The notes under the pieces: model-generated
What the model was told of the DNA's origin: nothing
What the model saw: only the letters and a program-made list of their open reading frames with translations
Databases searched by the model: none
Program-made: the position numbers and the translations under genes
Shown here: piece after piece, positions 53,800 through 64,000 of the stretch
Position numbering within the stretch: the stretch's first letter is position 1
Layout of the letters: each line of letters opens with the position of its first letter
NCBI RefSeq assembly: GCF_050624435.1
Contig: NC_134536.1
Span: 130,022,758-130,086,757 of the forward strand
Source: Tenrec ecaudatus
Lineage: Eukaryota; Chordata; Mammalia; Afrosoricida; Tenrecidae
Length of the DNA stretch: 64,000 bases
Direction: 5' to 3'

Positions 53800-54200
53800 C
53801 GAGTGAGGAGATGGTACAATGTGGTTACAGCCTTAACCCTCAGGAGCTTGGGGATCAAACACACACGTATCAGCCGAGGGCTGTGGGAGATGCCTTGTCT
53901 TTGAGGGAAGAGTCGCTGTGCAGTGAAGGGGTCAGAAAGAAGAGCCTTCTGGAGATGCTGATTGGACGAGCTCTCTCTCTCCATCATTGCATGTGCAAGT
54001 CGCACGTGGGAGAACAGCCCCTGGCCTGTGCCTCCTACTGCTTTCCAATGGGAACCGCTTGCCAGTTTGCTTTCCTTTGTCAACCCTTAGTCATTTGTAT
54101 ACTTGCAAAAGTGTCAAGAACCATGGACGTTTTTTGAGGGGTTAAAGTAGATCTGAGATTGCCAAGACAGACTTTCCCAAGGTAGAGACGTAGGCTATAT
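53800..54200. other. Unassigned stretch
   Basis: Nothing recognised. 108- and 128-residue frames overlap on opposite strands. Confidence 0.3.
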
Positions 54201-54208
54201 GGTCTTGT

Positions 54209-54382
54209 TAAGGATCCTTGGTGGTGCTTGGCTGCTAGTGGAAAGCCCTTTCAGGAGAAAGATGTGGCAGTCTGCCCCTGTCTCCAGCCTTGGGAATCCT
54301 ATGGGGCAGTCCCGCTGCCTTGCCTGGTCTCTCCAGGTGGCATTGGCTGGGTGGCACTGAGTGAAGTGTGCTTTGGTTGTGC
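54209..54382 (+). repeat. AfroSINE, diverged
   Basis: AAGGATCCTTGGTGGTGCTTGG, CAGGAGAAAGATGTGGCAGT, CCTATGGGGCAGTCCCGCTG. Confidence 0.78.
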
Positions 54383-54564
54383 ACGTAGCTCCAGTCAGCA
54401 TTTGGACAGTCTTAAGGAATGCCTGGAAGAGAGCGTTCCAGCGAAGTGTGGCCTGACCCTCATGGGACAGACAAATCCCGCAAGACTTCTAGTGTCTCGG
54501 AGAAGAAAGGAGGAGGAAAAGCTGCCCAGCTCGTTTTCTGAGCTCATATAATTTTTTGTTTATA

Positions 54565-54730
54565 TAATCCTGATACAAACACTAGAAAGAACAGTATAAG
54601 AAAATGAAAGACCAGTCTCATTGTGAAAAACCATAAATATATAACATCGGCAAATTCGATATATTTTTAAAAAACCAACGTTCTGATCAGATAGGTTTCA
54701 TTATTCTCAAACACCTCATGGAATTTAGTT
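54565..54730 (+). mobile_element. L1 ORF2 fragment, sense
   Basis: CCTGATACAAACACTAGAAA, AAATGAAAGACCAGTCTCAT and GATCAGATAGGTTTCATTAT follow the L1 ORF2 region around the reverse-transcriptase start. Dead. Confidence 0.75.
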
Positions 54731-54945
54731 TCTTGATTTGGAAGTTTAGGGCCCTGGTTTCATGGGACAGTCTAGATAATTGATATCTTTAAAGTTTCTG
54801 TTTAGCCTTTTGTTTTGTTGAGTAGTGCCTAGGGTCTTAAGTTTGCAAGCAGCTATCAAGGCACACAAATTAGTCTCTATTCACCCGGATACGAGAGAAA
54901 GAAGGAGAAACTAAGAGGAGGATATGGAATATGTGGTGATCTTTT

Positions 54946-55265
54946 AAAAAAATAATTTTATTGGGAACTCGTACAACTCTTATCACAATCTATATATCTA
55001 CCCATTGTGTCGAGCATATTTGTACATTTGTTGCCATCATCATTCTCAAAACATTTGCTTTCTACTTGAACCCCTGGTATCAGCTCCTCATTTTTTCCCT
55101 TCCCACTCCCCACCCCTCCATGAACCCTTGATAATTTATAAATTATTATTTTTTGGTCATATCTTACATTGTCTGGCATTTCCTTTTCTGTTGTCCACCC
55201 CCAGGGAGGGGGCTATATATAGATAGATCCTTGTAATTGGATCTTCCTCCACCCTCCTGGTATCG
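54946..55265 (-). repeat. Family A retroposon, 14 bp target duplication
   Basis: AATTTTATTGGGAACTCGTAC, the GAGCATATTTGTACATTTG block and CTTTTCTGTTGTCCACCC. Flanks tgtggtgatctttt (54932-54945) and tgtggcgatcttta (55266-55279) differ at two bases. 5'-truncated. Confidence 0.93.
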
Positions 55266-55492
55266 TGTGGCGATCTTTATAAGAAACTATTACTGGGAGG
55301 TAATAAAAGGCTTAATCTATGAGTACAAAATGATAAACCATGAAAGTTGTTTAATGTGGGTGTATTAACTATCTTATAAGTAACACAATACGCTCAGGCA
55401 AAATGCAAGCCACAGACTTAGGCTGTTTACCACACACACACCCGGCTCAGGGTTTGTATCAAGATGATTGTAATGAACTCCAGTCACTTTAT

Positions 55493-55605
55493 ACGGAGCC
55501 CGTGGCGCTTAGTGGTTAGCACTCTGCTGGTAACTGGAACGTCAGAGGTTCGAAGCCAACAGTTGCTCCGCAGGAGAAAAGAGCAGGTGGCTTGCTCCGC
55601 TGGAG
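55493..55605 (+). repeat. AfroSINE, 5' half
   Basis: GGAGCCCGTGGCGCTTAGTGG, GTCAGAGGTTCGAAGCCAAC, CTCCGCAGGAGAAAAGAG; it then stops. Confidence 0.85.
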
Positions 55606-55769
55606 AACCAACTAGGTGGTGCTCTTAGGACCAGGGCAGCACCAAGCATTCCACATGAACAAGACAACAGCTCAACTAGTAAACAGGCAGAGGTGATGCA
55701 GAGTCAGCTTACAGGAGCGACAGCAGAATGGCCGAGAGACGCGAGACGAGCTTCAGCCTTGTTCTTGTC

Positions 55770-55840
55770 ATCAGGAAAATGGATGCACATTAAAGCAATG
55801 AGATACCATCTCACAGCCATCAGATGGCAAAAATCTTAGG
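55770..55840 (+). mobile_element. L1 fragment, sense
   Basis: GCACATTAAAGCAATGAGAT and ACCATCTCACAGCCATCAGA form the L1 ORF2 3' block (aatgagataccacctcac). Confidence 0.8.
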
Positions 55841-55849
55841 TTCCCACAG

Positions 55850-55975
55850 TGGTCAATTTCATTTGGTTAATAGAGAGCTTTTGAATCTCGCAGTCCAACT
55901 GTGCATCAGTTGTGTGACCTTGAAGAGGTTTCTGTACATCTTGTATTGTAAATAATAAAATAAATGAGCATGATG
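55850..55975 (+). repeat. MIR fragment, degraded
   Basis: GTTGTGTGACCTTGAAGAGG and AATAAAATAAATGAGCATGA in MIR order. Confidence 0.4.
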
Positions 55976-55999
55976 TTACATTCCCCAATAAGCCCCCGT

Positions 56000-57415
56000 A
56001 ATTTGGGGTATTATCTGTGTGTAAATGGCATGGGGGTGGGCTGTATCTGACCCCAACTGGCTTTCTTATGGCCACTGGGCAGGGGCCGGACAGGCCTCCT
56101 TCCTCCAGCTTCCTTTCTTTCCCCCTCCCAGAGGAGGGAGAGTTGTGTACTCAACCACAATCCATGTCAGGATAGTTTCTTCATCCTCGCCCCCAGTATT
56201 ATTAGCTCCCCTTTCCCCCCACCACCCCTGCCATAATCCTAAGGAACTATTGCTCTAAATGTTGCTATCAATTTGCCTTCCTGGATTTCCTATACAGGAT
56301 ATCATACCAAAAAAAAGACAACAAAATAAAAACCCCAATCCAAGAGAAAGCAGAATAGAAACTAAAATACAAAAAAGTGGGTCCAAAGGAAAAACAAATG
56401 ATAGCATGTTAAATTTGAACCGCACACACAGTGTGCGGTGATAGGGTGACTATTCACGTTCCTGGTCAGTGGCCAGAGGGAATTCAGTGGGCCTGCTCCA
56501 CCCTCCTTCAGCCTGTGCTCACTCCGCCCAGCTCCCCCACGGCACTCCACCTCTCTGCTGGCGCAATTGGTTAGTCGCAATGACCCACACAGAACCCAGA
56601 GATGTCACTCAAAATTAAGGGGGTTTATTAGGGAATAACCAACAGAGAAACGATTGAAGTCATCAGTAAGTGCTTATTTATTATTTAGAAGGCAAGTTAA
56701 TTATAAAAAGACTGAGCCTCTCTTACCCCCAACAAATTTCTCCTGGTTGTATTCTACTTAGATTGATACTACATCGAGTAATCTCTAAAATGCCAGCTAG
56801 CCAGCTTCTTACTGAGCACCCTCCAGGGTGACATTAACTGGGTGATGCCATAACTAGGATGTAGCCCTCACCTCTGAAAGTCCAGCGCCTCGATTTTGTG
56901 AGGCTGAGATAAGATGAGCAGTTTCTTGGGAACTGGCCTATGTGGTCAGGTAATCAGAGCGGAGATTCATTTACTGTGAGCAATACAGCCGCCCGGCACC
57001 TGAGCGCGCTGGTGATTGCACTCTCTCCCCGAAGGCAAGCTACATGGAAAATCAATTTTAGGTTTCTGCGCAAGGAAGGAGTGCAGGTGGAGGCTGCAGG
57101 AGGATGTTAGCGGTAACAGTATCTGGCCCTGGGCTGATCAGGCTCACCAGGCTCATGCAGCTGTAGTTGGGCATGGGACACAGCTCCCTCGGCCATATGG
57201 AAAGAGCATTGTCTAATAGGCACTGGTGGCCGGCAACCCTTCATCAGGCGTCACCTCAGCAGTCCTTCCTGGCGCTCAGAAATTTGACCTGGCCTCCTCT
57301 GTCAGGTCTGGGGCTCCTCAGAACCCAGTTGACACCCAGACCTCAGGATTTGTGTGGGTTCTGTTGTTGTGTCTGGTCAAAGTTCACCCCGCAGATTTGG
57401 TTCCCCTTTGCCATC
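56000..57415. other. Unassigned; possible LTR-like block at 56545-57210
   Basis: GGGGGTTTATTAGGGAATAA near 56620 is the kind of phrase seen at one end of an antisense LTR. No partner copy is in the window and no internal region is seen. Nothing else is named, and no gene. Confidence 0.3.
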
Positions 57416-57419
57416 TGAT

Positions 57420-57605
57420 CCAAGGAGCCTTGCTGGTGCTGTGTGTAGCTGCCGGGTAACCGTGAGGTAGGTGGGGTAAACCCGTTGGGCAATCCACGGA
57501 GAACGTTGAAGCTCTCTGTTCCCATAAAAGATGCACAGCTTCAGAAACCCTAAATAGGGTTTAGGGCAGTGGGTTAGGTTTTTTTTTCAGTGGCAGTGGG
57601 TTAGG
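57420..57605 (+). repeat. AfroSINE, degraded
   Basis: AAGGAGCCTTGCTGGTGCTG, CCCATAAAAGATGCACAGCT, TTCAGAAACCCTAAATAGGG. Confidence 0.6.
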
Positions 57606-57619
57606 TTTTTTTTTTTCTG

Positions 57620-57740
57620 TGTGTGTATATATATAATAGAATATATTGTATTAATATATTTACATTATATTGTACTTAATATTACACAGTATATTAAATA
57701 TATTTTATAGTAGATATTTTTATATACACACATATTCTGT
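57620..57740. repeat. AT-rich simple sequence
   Basis: TA-rich run with a tatatata core near 57628; no family. Confidence 0.7.
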
Positions 57741-57803
57741 GGCATTGTTTTCATTTTTCACACTGTGCCAGTATGCTCACCATTTTTGTTCTGTTTTGGA
57801 TTT

Positions 57804-57988
57804 TCTTTTCTCAGAATCACTTTATTGGGGGCTCTGGAAGCTCTTAGAACAATGCAGACATCAGTTGCATCAAGCACATTTGGACATACTTTGCCCTTAT
57901 CATTCTCAAGACATTCATTTCTACTTGAGCTCTCTCCCCCACCGCCTCCCATCTTCATGAACCCTTGATAAATTATAAGTCACTGTTT
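57804..57988 (-). repeat. Family A retroposon, 12 bp target duplication
   Basis: ATCACTTTATTGGGGGCTCT, GCATCAAGCACATTTGGACA, CATGAACCCTTGATAAATTA. The exact 12-mer tgttttggattt lies at 57792-57803 and 57989-58000. Confidence 0.93.
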
Positions 57989-58004
57989 GTTTTGGATTTC
58001 CAAC

Positions 58005-58490
58005 AAATGATTGCTTGTATCTACTACAGCCTTTTTTCTTTCTAATGTCAATTTTAGAGAATAAAAACACTCGATAACAGCCATTTCAGAAGCAGTTTAT
58101 GGCATTTGAATAAACACGGGCAATGACCGCTTCTTTCTTGAACGTGCTCAAGGACAGCATCCTAGTGGTCCTTCTCTCCCTTTCCATTGAAGTCCAGTTC
58201 GTAGCAGCTCTCTGAGGTGCTTCGCGTCTTTCCCTGTAGACTTGGAAGCTGAAGTGCGTGCTGGTCCCCTGGAGGATTCCTGGCTGTTCTCTCGGCATGT
58301 GCGATGTCTGTTAGTTTGTCTCTGCCATTATTACATGTGTTTCTCCCTCAAGGAAGCTTAGTTCTCTCTGGTTCAGTTCTTGTGTGAGTGGCAGGTGAAG
58401 TGCATTTTGGATAAGTGAGGTGGTCTGATGGGGACCTCTGTCCTGTCTTCAAACAAGCTAGTTATGCTCTGTTTACTCACGACTCTGGGC
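58005..58490. other. Unassigned stretch
   Basis: Nothing recognised. Confidence 0.3.
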
Positions 58491-58496
58491 TATTAG

Positions 58497-58694
58497 ATGA
58501 GCCCTGGTGGCACAGTGGTTATACCGCAAGGTCAGCGGTTCAAAACCACCAGCGGCTCTGCAGGAGAAAGATGCAGTTTTCCACTCCGGTAAAGAGAGAT
58601 GGTCTCGGAAACCCACAGGGGCAGTTCCACCCTGCCCTATGGGGTCGCTATGATTCCGCATCGACTCGATGGCAGTGAGGTTGTAGGCTGTTGG
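58497..58694 (+). repeat. AfroSINE, near-consensus
   Basis: The cleanest copy in the window: GAGCCCTGGTGGCACAGTGG, CAAGGTCAGCGGTTCAAAAC, GCAGGAGAAAGATGCAGTTT, CCCACAGGGGCAGTTCCACC, ATCGACTCGATGGCAGTGAG. A useful reference for the tail shared with RTE. Confidence 0.97.
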
Positions 58695-58699
58695 TGATC

Positions 58700-59900
58700 A
58701 TACATTTAAAGATCAGGCTGATAAATCTGAAGGTCTGATTCTAAAACGATCATATTCTTACATGCTCATGCCTACTTAAGCTCTACTAGTCATTAAAACG
58801 ATTGGATATACTCTTATGGCGATGTCACAGTGTGGCACACGGTAATGAGTATGAATAGTTACAACAGGCCACATGGGTGGGGGTCATGGAGGAAGTTATG
58901 AAGCTAGTGAGGTGTGTTTGTGTGTTCGCATCAATTTCTTTGTGTGACCTCCTCCCTCCCTCCTGAGTATCCATTGCCCCGTGGCTGCTTAGGTCTTCCT
59001 GCCACAGGGTCTCAGACAGGGACACACACGTCTCCCCACTTGCGTGTCTCTCGCTGTCAGCATTCACCTTGCAGCCTCCTGGTCCTCTGAGCGCTGCTTT
59101 GTCCTTCCTGCCATGCTAAACGAAGCTGCCTTGAGCTATAGTGGCTGACTGGCTGGGTGGGTTTCCCTTATAAGATGATATGTTTGCCTTTGATGGGGAT
59201 TTCCGCGTGTGACTCTAAATCGGGGGGCTCACCAGCGGTCTGAGGGAGCTATGTTCAGAGGGAGCCTAATCGGGGTGGGGGGCTGTCTGTGTGGGAGGGA
59301 GCTGCCTGGGTGGGCACTGGGCCTCCTGTTGTGGCAAGCCTGGCCCATTCTTCCAGGGGCCCAGTCCTCACCTCTGCTGCCTCCTCACAGTAGTTGAGTT
59401 CCCAGAAGTCATCCTGCTATATTTTCATACGAGAAACCAGGGTTCATGCTTGGTCCATGACTTTGAAATCCCTTCTAGCCCTTATTTGAAAGAAGGCGCC
59501 TTTTCTATCTCGGCCACCCAGCACATTCTACCGGGCCTGTCAGCATTCAGGGAGCACCCCCCATGGGAGAGTGAGCTGAAGCCTATTCTGCTGTTGAAAC
59601 CCAGCTGTGCTTTAGATTTCTGTCAGCATCTGAACCAGACTTATACAGTCCTTGCACAATGTCACTATGAAACCCCATTTCCGAGGCCCAAGAAAGAAAC
59701 ATTGATAGCACAGCATTCGAAAAACTTGCAGTTTGCTTCGAAAAGAGAGCTGTTTTTCTAATCTGTAATCTAAAACATCCATTAATCTCCTGTTTAAGAA
59801 TATCTTCTCATGCATGGTCTACGAGATGGAACGCTGGGTGAAATAAAAGCAGAGTCTCTGTCCCGTGAGCTGCCCCGTTGGCTCGCCTCTCGCGGCAGAG
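58700..59900. other. Unassigned stretch
   Basis: No repeat is recognised over 1.2 kb. A 156-residue plus frame at 59291-59761 overlaps a 62-residue frame. It has no motif that I can name and no splice-site pair that I can defend, so it is not called a gene. Confidence 0.35.
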
Positions 59901-59904
59901 TCTG

Positions 59905-60028
59905 TTGTTGTTTGGTGCCGTCTATTGGGACCCCGTGCACGACGGACGGGACCCTGCCGACCCTGTGCCACCTCACAGTTGTTCTGACATGTGATCTGGG
60001 GTGTCAGTCTATCTCGTTGAGGGCCTAG
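59905..60028 (-). mobile_element. RTE 3' end fragment
   Basis: TTGTTGTTTGGTGCCGTCTA, TGTGCCACCTCACAGTTGTT and GTCAGTCTATCTCGTTGAGG are the reversed RTE terminus. About 125 bp. Confidence 0.8.
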
Positions 60029-60087
60029 AGAAACAAAAATAGCTAGCCTGCGGCAGCCCCCACTTTCAGAGATGGATGATGAGGAAG

Positions 60088-60275
60088 ACAGGCTGGTGCG
60101 TAGTGGCTCCATGGGCTAAGCATTGGGCCAACCCAGCAGTTGCCCACAGGGAGAAAGATGAGGATGCCAGCTCCCCCTAGACTGTCCTACAGTCTCAGAA
60201 GCCCCCAGGGACAGGTTTCGTCTGCCGCGCATGGTTGCTCTGAGGCGGCACTGACTGGGGCAGTGGGTTTGCCGT
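60088..60275 (+). repeat. AfroSINE
   Basis: GGCTGGTGCGTAGTGGCTCC, GGGAGAAAGATGAGGATGCC, TACAGTCTCAGAAGCCCCCA. Confidence 0.85.
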
Positions 60276-60279
60276 GGGC

Positions 60280-61005
60280 CACTTTCCAAGTGCTGTTCCG
60301 CGGCCATGCCGATGGATCCTCCCTCAGCACACCCAAGTGGGGATCACTGTAGCCGGAGGGATTGTAGACGGGCGGACTGAGGCCCACCCTTGGCACTTGG
60401 AATTGTGTGGGGTAGAGCTCATTCCCTTCTGTGCGTACCACACACACTCACATTCTCACAACTCACACTCTGTCTGAGAGGTCGAGTGAGTTGAGAGAGA
60501 GATTAGGCTGACCAGTAAACCAGAGTGAGCGCTGCGAGCTCCAGGAGAGAAAGGATGTTCTCCCGAGAATCGGAAAAGGCAACTGTCGGCCCACAGGAGT
60601 CACCCGCATAGACAGTTCTTCATGAGGGCCCCTGGGGAAGCGGGGCCAAAATGACCTCGTTCCCTTGGTTGATATGAAATTTCAAATGATTGACACTCGA
60701 CCCACCAGGCTGAGCTGTCTGGCCGCTCTGCAGCGACGCCAAGGTCGGTGCCTTTTGGAGCATAGCTGCCTGGACAAGGAGTGGGGGCCGCGTTTCCAAA
60801 GAGCAGTGCTACTGGGACGCATCCCCTAGTTTCGTCACACACAGCACATAGCATCGGACTACCTAAATCTCATTTCCTAGTCTAACAAAAAGGACGTGCA
60901 TGCTCTGTGCTCAACTGCAGTCATCCTGTTGCTGCCTCAGTTCAAACCCTGTTGCTGTCGGCCGGCCTCCCAACACACAGCTGCAACCAAGACAGAGCAA
61001 GACGA
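60280..61005. other. Unassigned stretch
   Basis: GC-rich in part. An impure CACACTCAC run lies near 60440-60470. No gene or repeat is named. Confidence 0.3.
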
Positions 61006-61009
61006 CCCA

Positions 61010-61142
61010 CCTGGATTCCGGGACCGTGATCTTCATGGAGGCAGGTTGCCCATCTGCCTCCTGGGTTAGCAGCTGCTGGGTTTGAACCACCAGCCTTTTG
61101 GTTAGCAGCCAGGTGCTTCACCACTGTGCCACGGGGGCTCCA
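61010..61142 (-). repeat. AfroSINE, antisense
   Basis: GGGTTTGAACCACCAGCCTT, TTGGTTAGCAGCCAGGTGCT and CTGTGCCACGGGGGCTCC are the reversed head, well kept. The 217-residue minus frame (60942-61595) begins outside and runs through it. Confidence 0.92.
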
Positions 61143-61144
61143 CA

Positions 61145-63850
61145 TCCCCCAAGGTGTAGACTTGAGATGTTCGGTGCCATATCCTTTTACAATGTGGCCA
61201 CTCCCCGTGCCCACCAGGCCCGCAGACGCCAGCCAGCCTGACAACCGAGTCTCCTTGTCATTGCCTCGCTCGGTTTCCCATCCCCGGCGCACACCCTGGC
61301 TAGTTTGCAGTTGTGTGGAACCTTGTAGCTGTTTGTTGTTGTCGTATGCCTGGCTGTTTGTGCTCGTGGAGGGATGTGTGTACTTTCCACCATCCTGCCC
61401 TGTGCTTTTTCCCCACATGGCGTTGTTGGTTGTTGTACAAGGAAGCCAGGCTCGCTCGTTCCCCTTCTCGTTATGAACAACTGGGCATTTGCTGTCGTGT
61501 GGCCAGTTTGTAACGTCTTGAACCTGTTCCTCATTAACGTGCCTGAATGTTCCCGCTGTAGCTCCCAGCTTCCTCCTTTTGTATGCATTTAACAAACGAT
61601 CCGCTGTATCTGGCCCCTTCTTTGGGCCTTCTCCACTCTTGAAATATAGTGCTTGAAAGTTATGTCTCCGTTCATGAAATTCGAGGGCCCCGTGCCGACA
61701 GGTCTGCTCTGGTCTGGGGAGTGCTGCTGAGGAGGCGCAGGACTGACCTCTTCAGAAGCGGGGCATCAGGAAGACGGGGTCCCCGCTTCGCAGAACAGTC
61801 CCCGAAATAACTCACACTTGCGTCTCAGCCTGAGGATCCGTTTGTCAATTCTAGTCAGACTTATTTTCTATTCACAGAAATGGTTCTTTTTGTCTCTGCA
61901 GGCAGTTCCTGACTTACATGTGTGTCTTCCATACAAATGGCCATGTGGGGAAGCCTCCTTGCAGCCACGTGGGGAGAGCGGGAGGAGGGGGGCCCAATGT
62001 CACCGCCGGGGCTGCAGCTGGGGAAGGAAGCTTGGCATCTGAAGCTGAAACCTGGAGTTTCCTTGGAGAAAACACACCAGATAATGTTTTATTTGGTAGC
62101 TCGCTTCCCTAGTGATAGCAGTTGTAGTGTAGTACTGTGCTATTAGACGCTTTACAGGGTCAATGAGACTTGTTTTACCCGGACTAAATCATTTCTATGT
62201 GATTTGGTATAGTCCAGTGTGTTTGGACTAAATACAGTCCACAACCCCAGTTGCACAATGGGCTGGTTGGTGTTTGGGACTGTTATGTTGGGACTGGCTG
62301 GTCAAATTTTGCTTTGCTGAGCATCACAGATTACAAATAACCTTTATCTCACTGGGGCCAAAGAAACAAAAAGATTTGGGTTTAAACAAACCAATTTATA
62401 TTTTTAAATACAAATATTTTAATATAAATTTATATATATTTTTTAATTTGTCCCGAAGACAGATACTTGGGACATTTTTGTGGACCAGATGAAGTTACTG
62501 AGAGAAAGTCCAAGGGGCTGTAGAAAACCTGACATTGTAAGCCCAGAATGAACCAGGCGGGCAGTGGCTGCGGCGCGGAGAGGCCTGACTGCCCCCGCTT
62601 CTGCGGGGGCGTGGCGGGGACATGGTGGTAGAATGAAAGCTGTCTCCTCACGAGCTTCATTTGCAGCTGGTTTGTTTCTTGAGATTTTCTCTTACTTTCT
62701 CTTAATCAGAGTCTATTGTTAGCTCCTTTGCAGTTGTTTGAGAAGTATTCTTTCTCACATAAAACTGATTTGTTTACAGTGTAACCACACAGGAAGAGAA
62801 CCAATGCATAAGAAGCATGCAATGTTCTCTATCACAAGAATTTCATGTTTCCTACTAATAAAAGTTCTTAAACTTCTCAATAAAAGGAACAACTATTCTG
62901 TGCAATAGCAGCCATTACCGGTTGAGCAGTACTTTTAATGGGACAGTTCAGCGTCAGGAGCCCCGCATCCCCATCCGCTGGCCTGACCAGCAATTCTTGT
63001 TTGCTCCCTTTGCCTTCCTTTCGTGTGGTCAAAGTCCTTTCCTCGTCAGCAGTTTTACACAGAGTGTTCCCCCATATGCTGCACCCCCACCCCCGCACAT
63101 AGACACACCAGTACAGCAGCACTCTCCCCACTTCTACCCAGGGCCCCTGTTTGTTTGTCTGGTGCTCCTGCCACTCCCTGCCGTTGGGTGATTGCTCTTT
63201 AGGTGTAATATTGCTCTGCGGGCCTGTGCCTCTAGCTGCCGTGACTGTTCTGGTACTGGCTGGACGGTGGCTTCTGGCAATGGCTTCAGTTCCAAGTAGA
63301 AGAGTCTCTAAGGACTATAGGCTTGGGGTTGCTCTCCGTTCCTATCACCCCAGTAGTCTGGTCTTTCTTTGATGAATTTGCATATTGCTGTACCTTTTCC
63401 TGCCACTCTGCTCAGTACCCACTTCGGTAAGAGTGCCCAGAGTGGTTGATGGTGGCATCCAGGCGCCGTCTCGGTCTTCCGGTCTCCAGGCCGGGCGGGG
63501 TTGGCTGGGCTTCTTGTAGAAGGATATCCGTCCTGTAGCGGCTTTCTTCTCTGAGTATTTGGTTTCCCCCTTTCCTTGTTGCTCTGCATGAGGAGAGACA
63601 GTAGCCCTCAAGACACTACTCACCACGTTGGCATGTAAAACCTTCCCTTTGTGAATGCCAGTGCAGTGAGTCCTCATGAGACTAGTCCTCAGCCTTTAAT
63701 CCTAGAAAACCAGCCTTGGTTATATCACAGTATTCATAGGTATGCCCCCATGTAGTTATCTGTGTGTGGTCATATGCATAGACACATGCACACACGCCTG
63801 TAGGTACATACGCCTCTAGATACATCTCTCTGTGCACACACGTGGACCCA
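61145..63850. other. Longest unassigned stretch
   Basis: About 2.7 kb without a recognisable gene or named repeat. 61145-61600 carries many overlapping frames on both strands because of its GC-rich composition. 62390-62450 is AT-rich. 63050-63110 is C-rich. 63740-63850 has impure CA-rich sequence. Confidence 0.35.
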
Positions 63851-63856
63851 CATAGA

Positions 63857-64000
63857 CAAAAACTCACTGCCACTGAGTCAGTGTGGACTCACGGTGACCA
63901 CCTAGGTCAGGGTAGAACTGCCCCTCTATGTTTTCCAGGCAGTAACTCTTCATGGGGCTAGAAAGCCCGTGTCTCTCCCCCAGAACGGCGGGTGGTTAGA
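63857..64000 (-). repeat. AfroSINE, antisense, cut by the window end
   Basis: AACTCACTGCCACTGAGTCA, GTCAGGGTAGAACTGCCCCT and the CTAGAAAGCCCGTGTCTCTC block are the reversed tail and body; the head lies beyond base 64000. Confidence 0.92.

Noticed and set aside
59291-59761. 156-residue plus frame
   Set aside because: No domain is recognised and no supporting splice signals were found; chance length is plausible.
60942-61595. 217-residue minus frame
   Set aside because: It runs through an antisense AfroSINE and overlaps long frames in other phases; a composition effect of GC-rich sequence.

Overview
This window is mammalian nuclear DNA from an afrotherian, most likely a tenrec, and it holds no intact protein-coding gene that I can support. 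The afrotherian call rests on more than 25 recognisable copies of the tRNA-derived AfroSINE. Further support comes from RTE (BovB-like) LINE pieces that share the AfroSINE 3' tail, and from two abundant lineage-type poly(A) retroposon families, called A and B here. The tenrec call rests on two SPIN-type hAT transposons (1183-1375 and 13441-15231). From memory, SPIN is scattered by horizontal transfer among tetrapods and within Afrotheria was reported from tenrec. The species is inference, not proof.

Layout. 1-7 kb: family B, a short SPIN element, a full-length RPL35 processed pseudogene (about 1698-2081), an antisense L1 ORF2 tail broken by an AfroSINE, and more antisense L1 and family B. 7-13 kb: AfroSINEs of both orientations and a sense family A copy. 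13.3-15.7 kb: an LTR-like repeat split by a 1.8 kb SPIN element that contains a 1.29 kb GAGT-type minisatellite. 16-22 kb: several family A copies, one with a 5' inversion and one a dimer of the 5' module; also a MIR, an old LTR and a sense family B copy. 23.6-24.6 kb: RTE fragment. 26-31 kb: repeat-poor, with a 41 bp micro-retrocopy and, at 30985-31525, an FXYD (FXYD4-like) retropseudogene. 33.2-35.6 kb: two family A insertions in the same target site, a Tigger-like transposon and an L1 piece. 36-43 kb: RTE, AfroSINEs, L1. 44.8 kb: a Tc1/mariner-like MITE. 47-51 kb: family A with clean target-site duplications, the largest RTE copy with a nested family A element, and an AfroSINE split by another insertion. 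54-64 kb: more family A and AfroSINE copies in otherwise unassigned DNA.

How the parts fit. The landscape records three machineries. An L1-type apparatus makes poly(A) tails and 8-17 bp target-site duplications (retropseudogenes, families A and B). An RTE LINE is present whose 3' end resembles the AfroSINE tail. Cut-and-paste transposons (SPIN/hAT, Tigger-like, mariner-like) complete the set. All LINE copies seen are dead fragments. The long open reading frames are artefacts of the minisatellite or of repeated antisense sequence. The window is probably intergenic or deep-intronic; I found no splice-flanked exon, tRNA, rRNA, CRISPR or promoter that I could defend. Boundaries of old repeats are approximate, usually within 10-30 bases.
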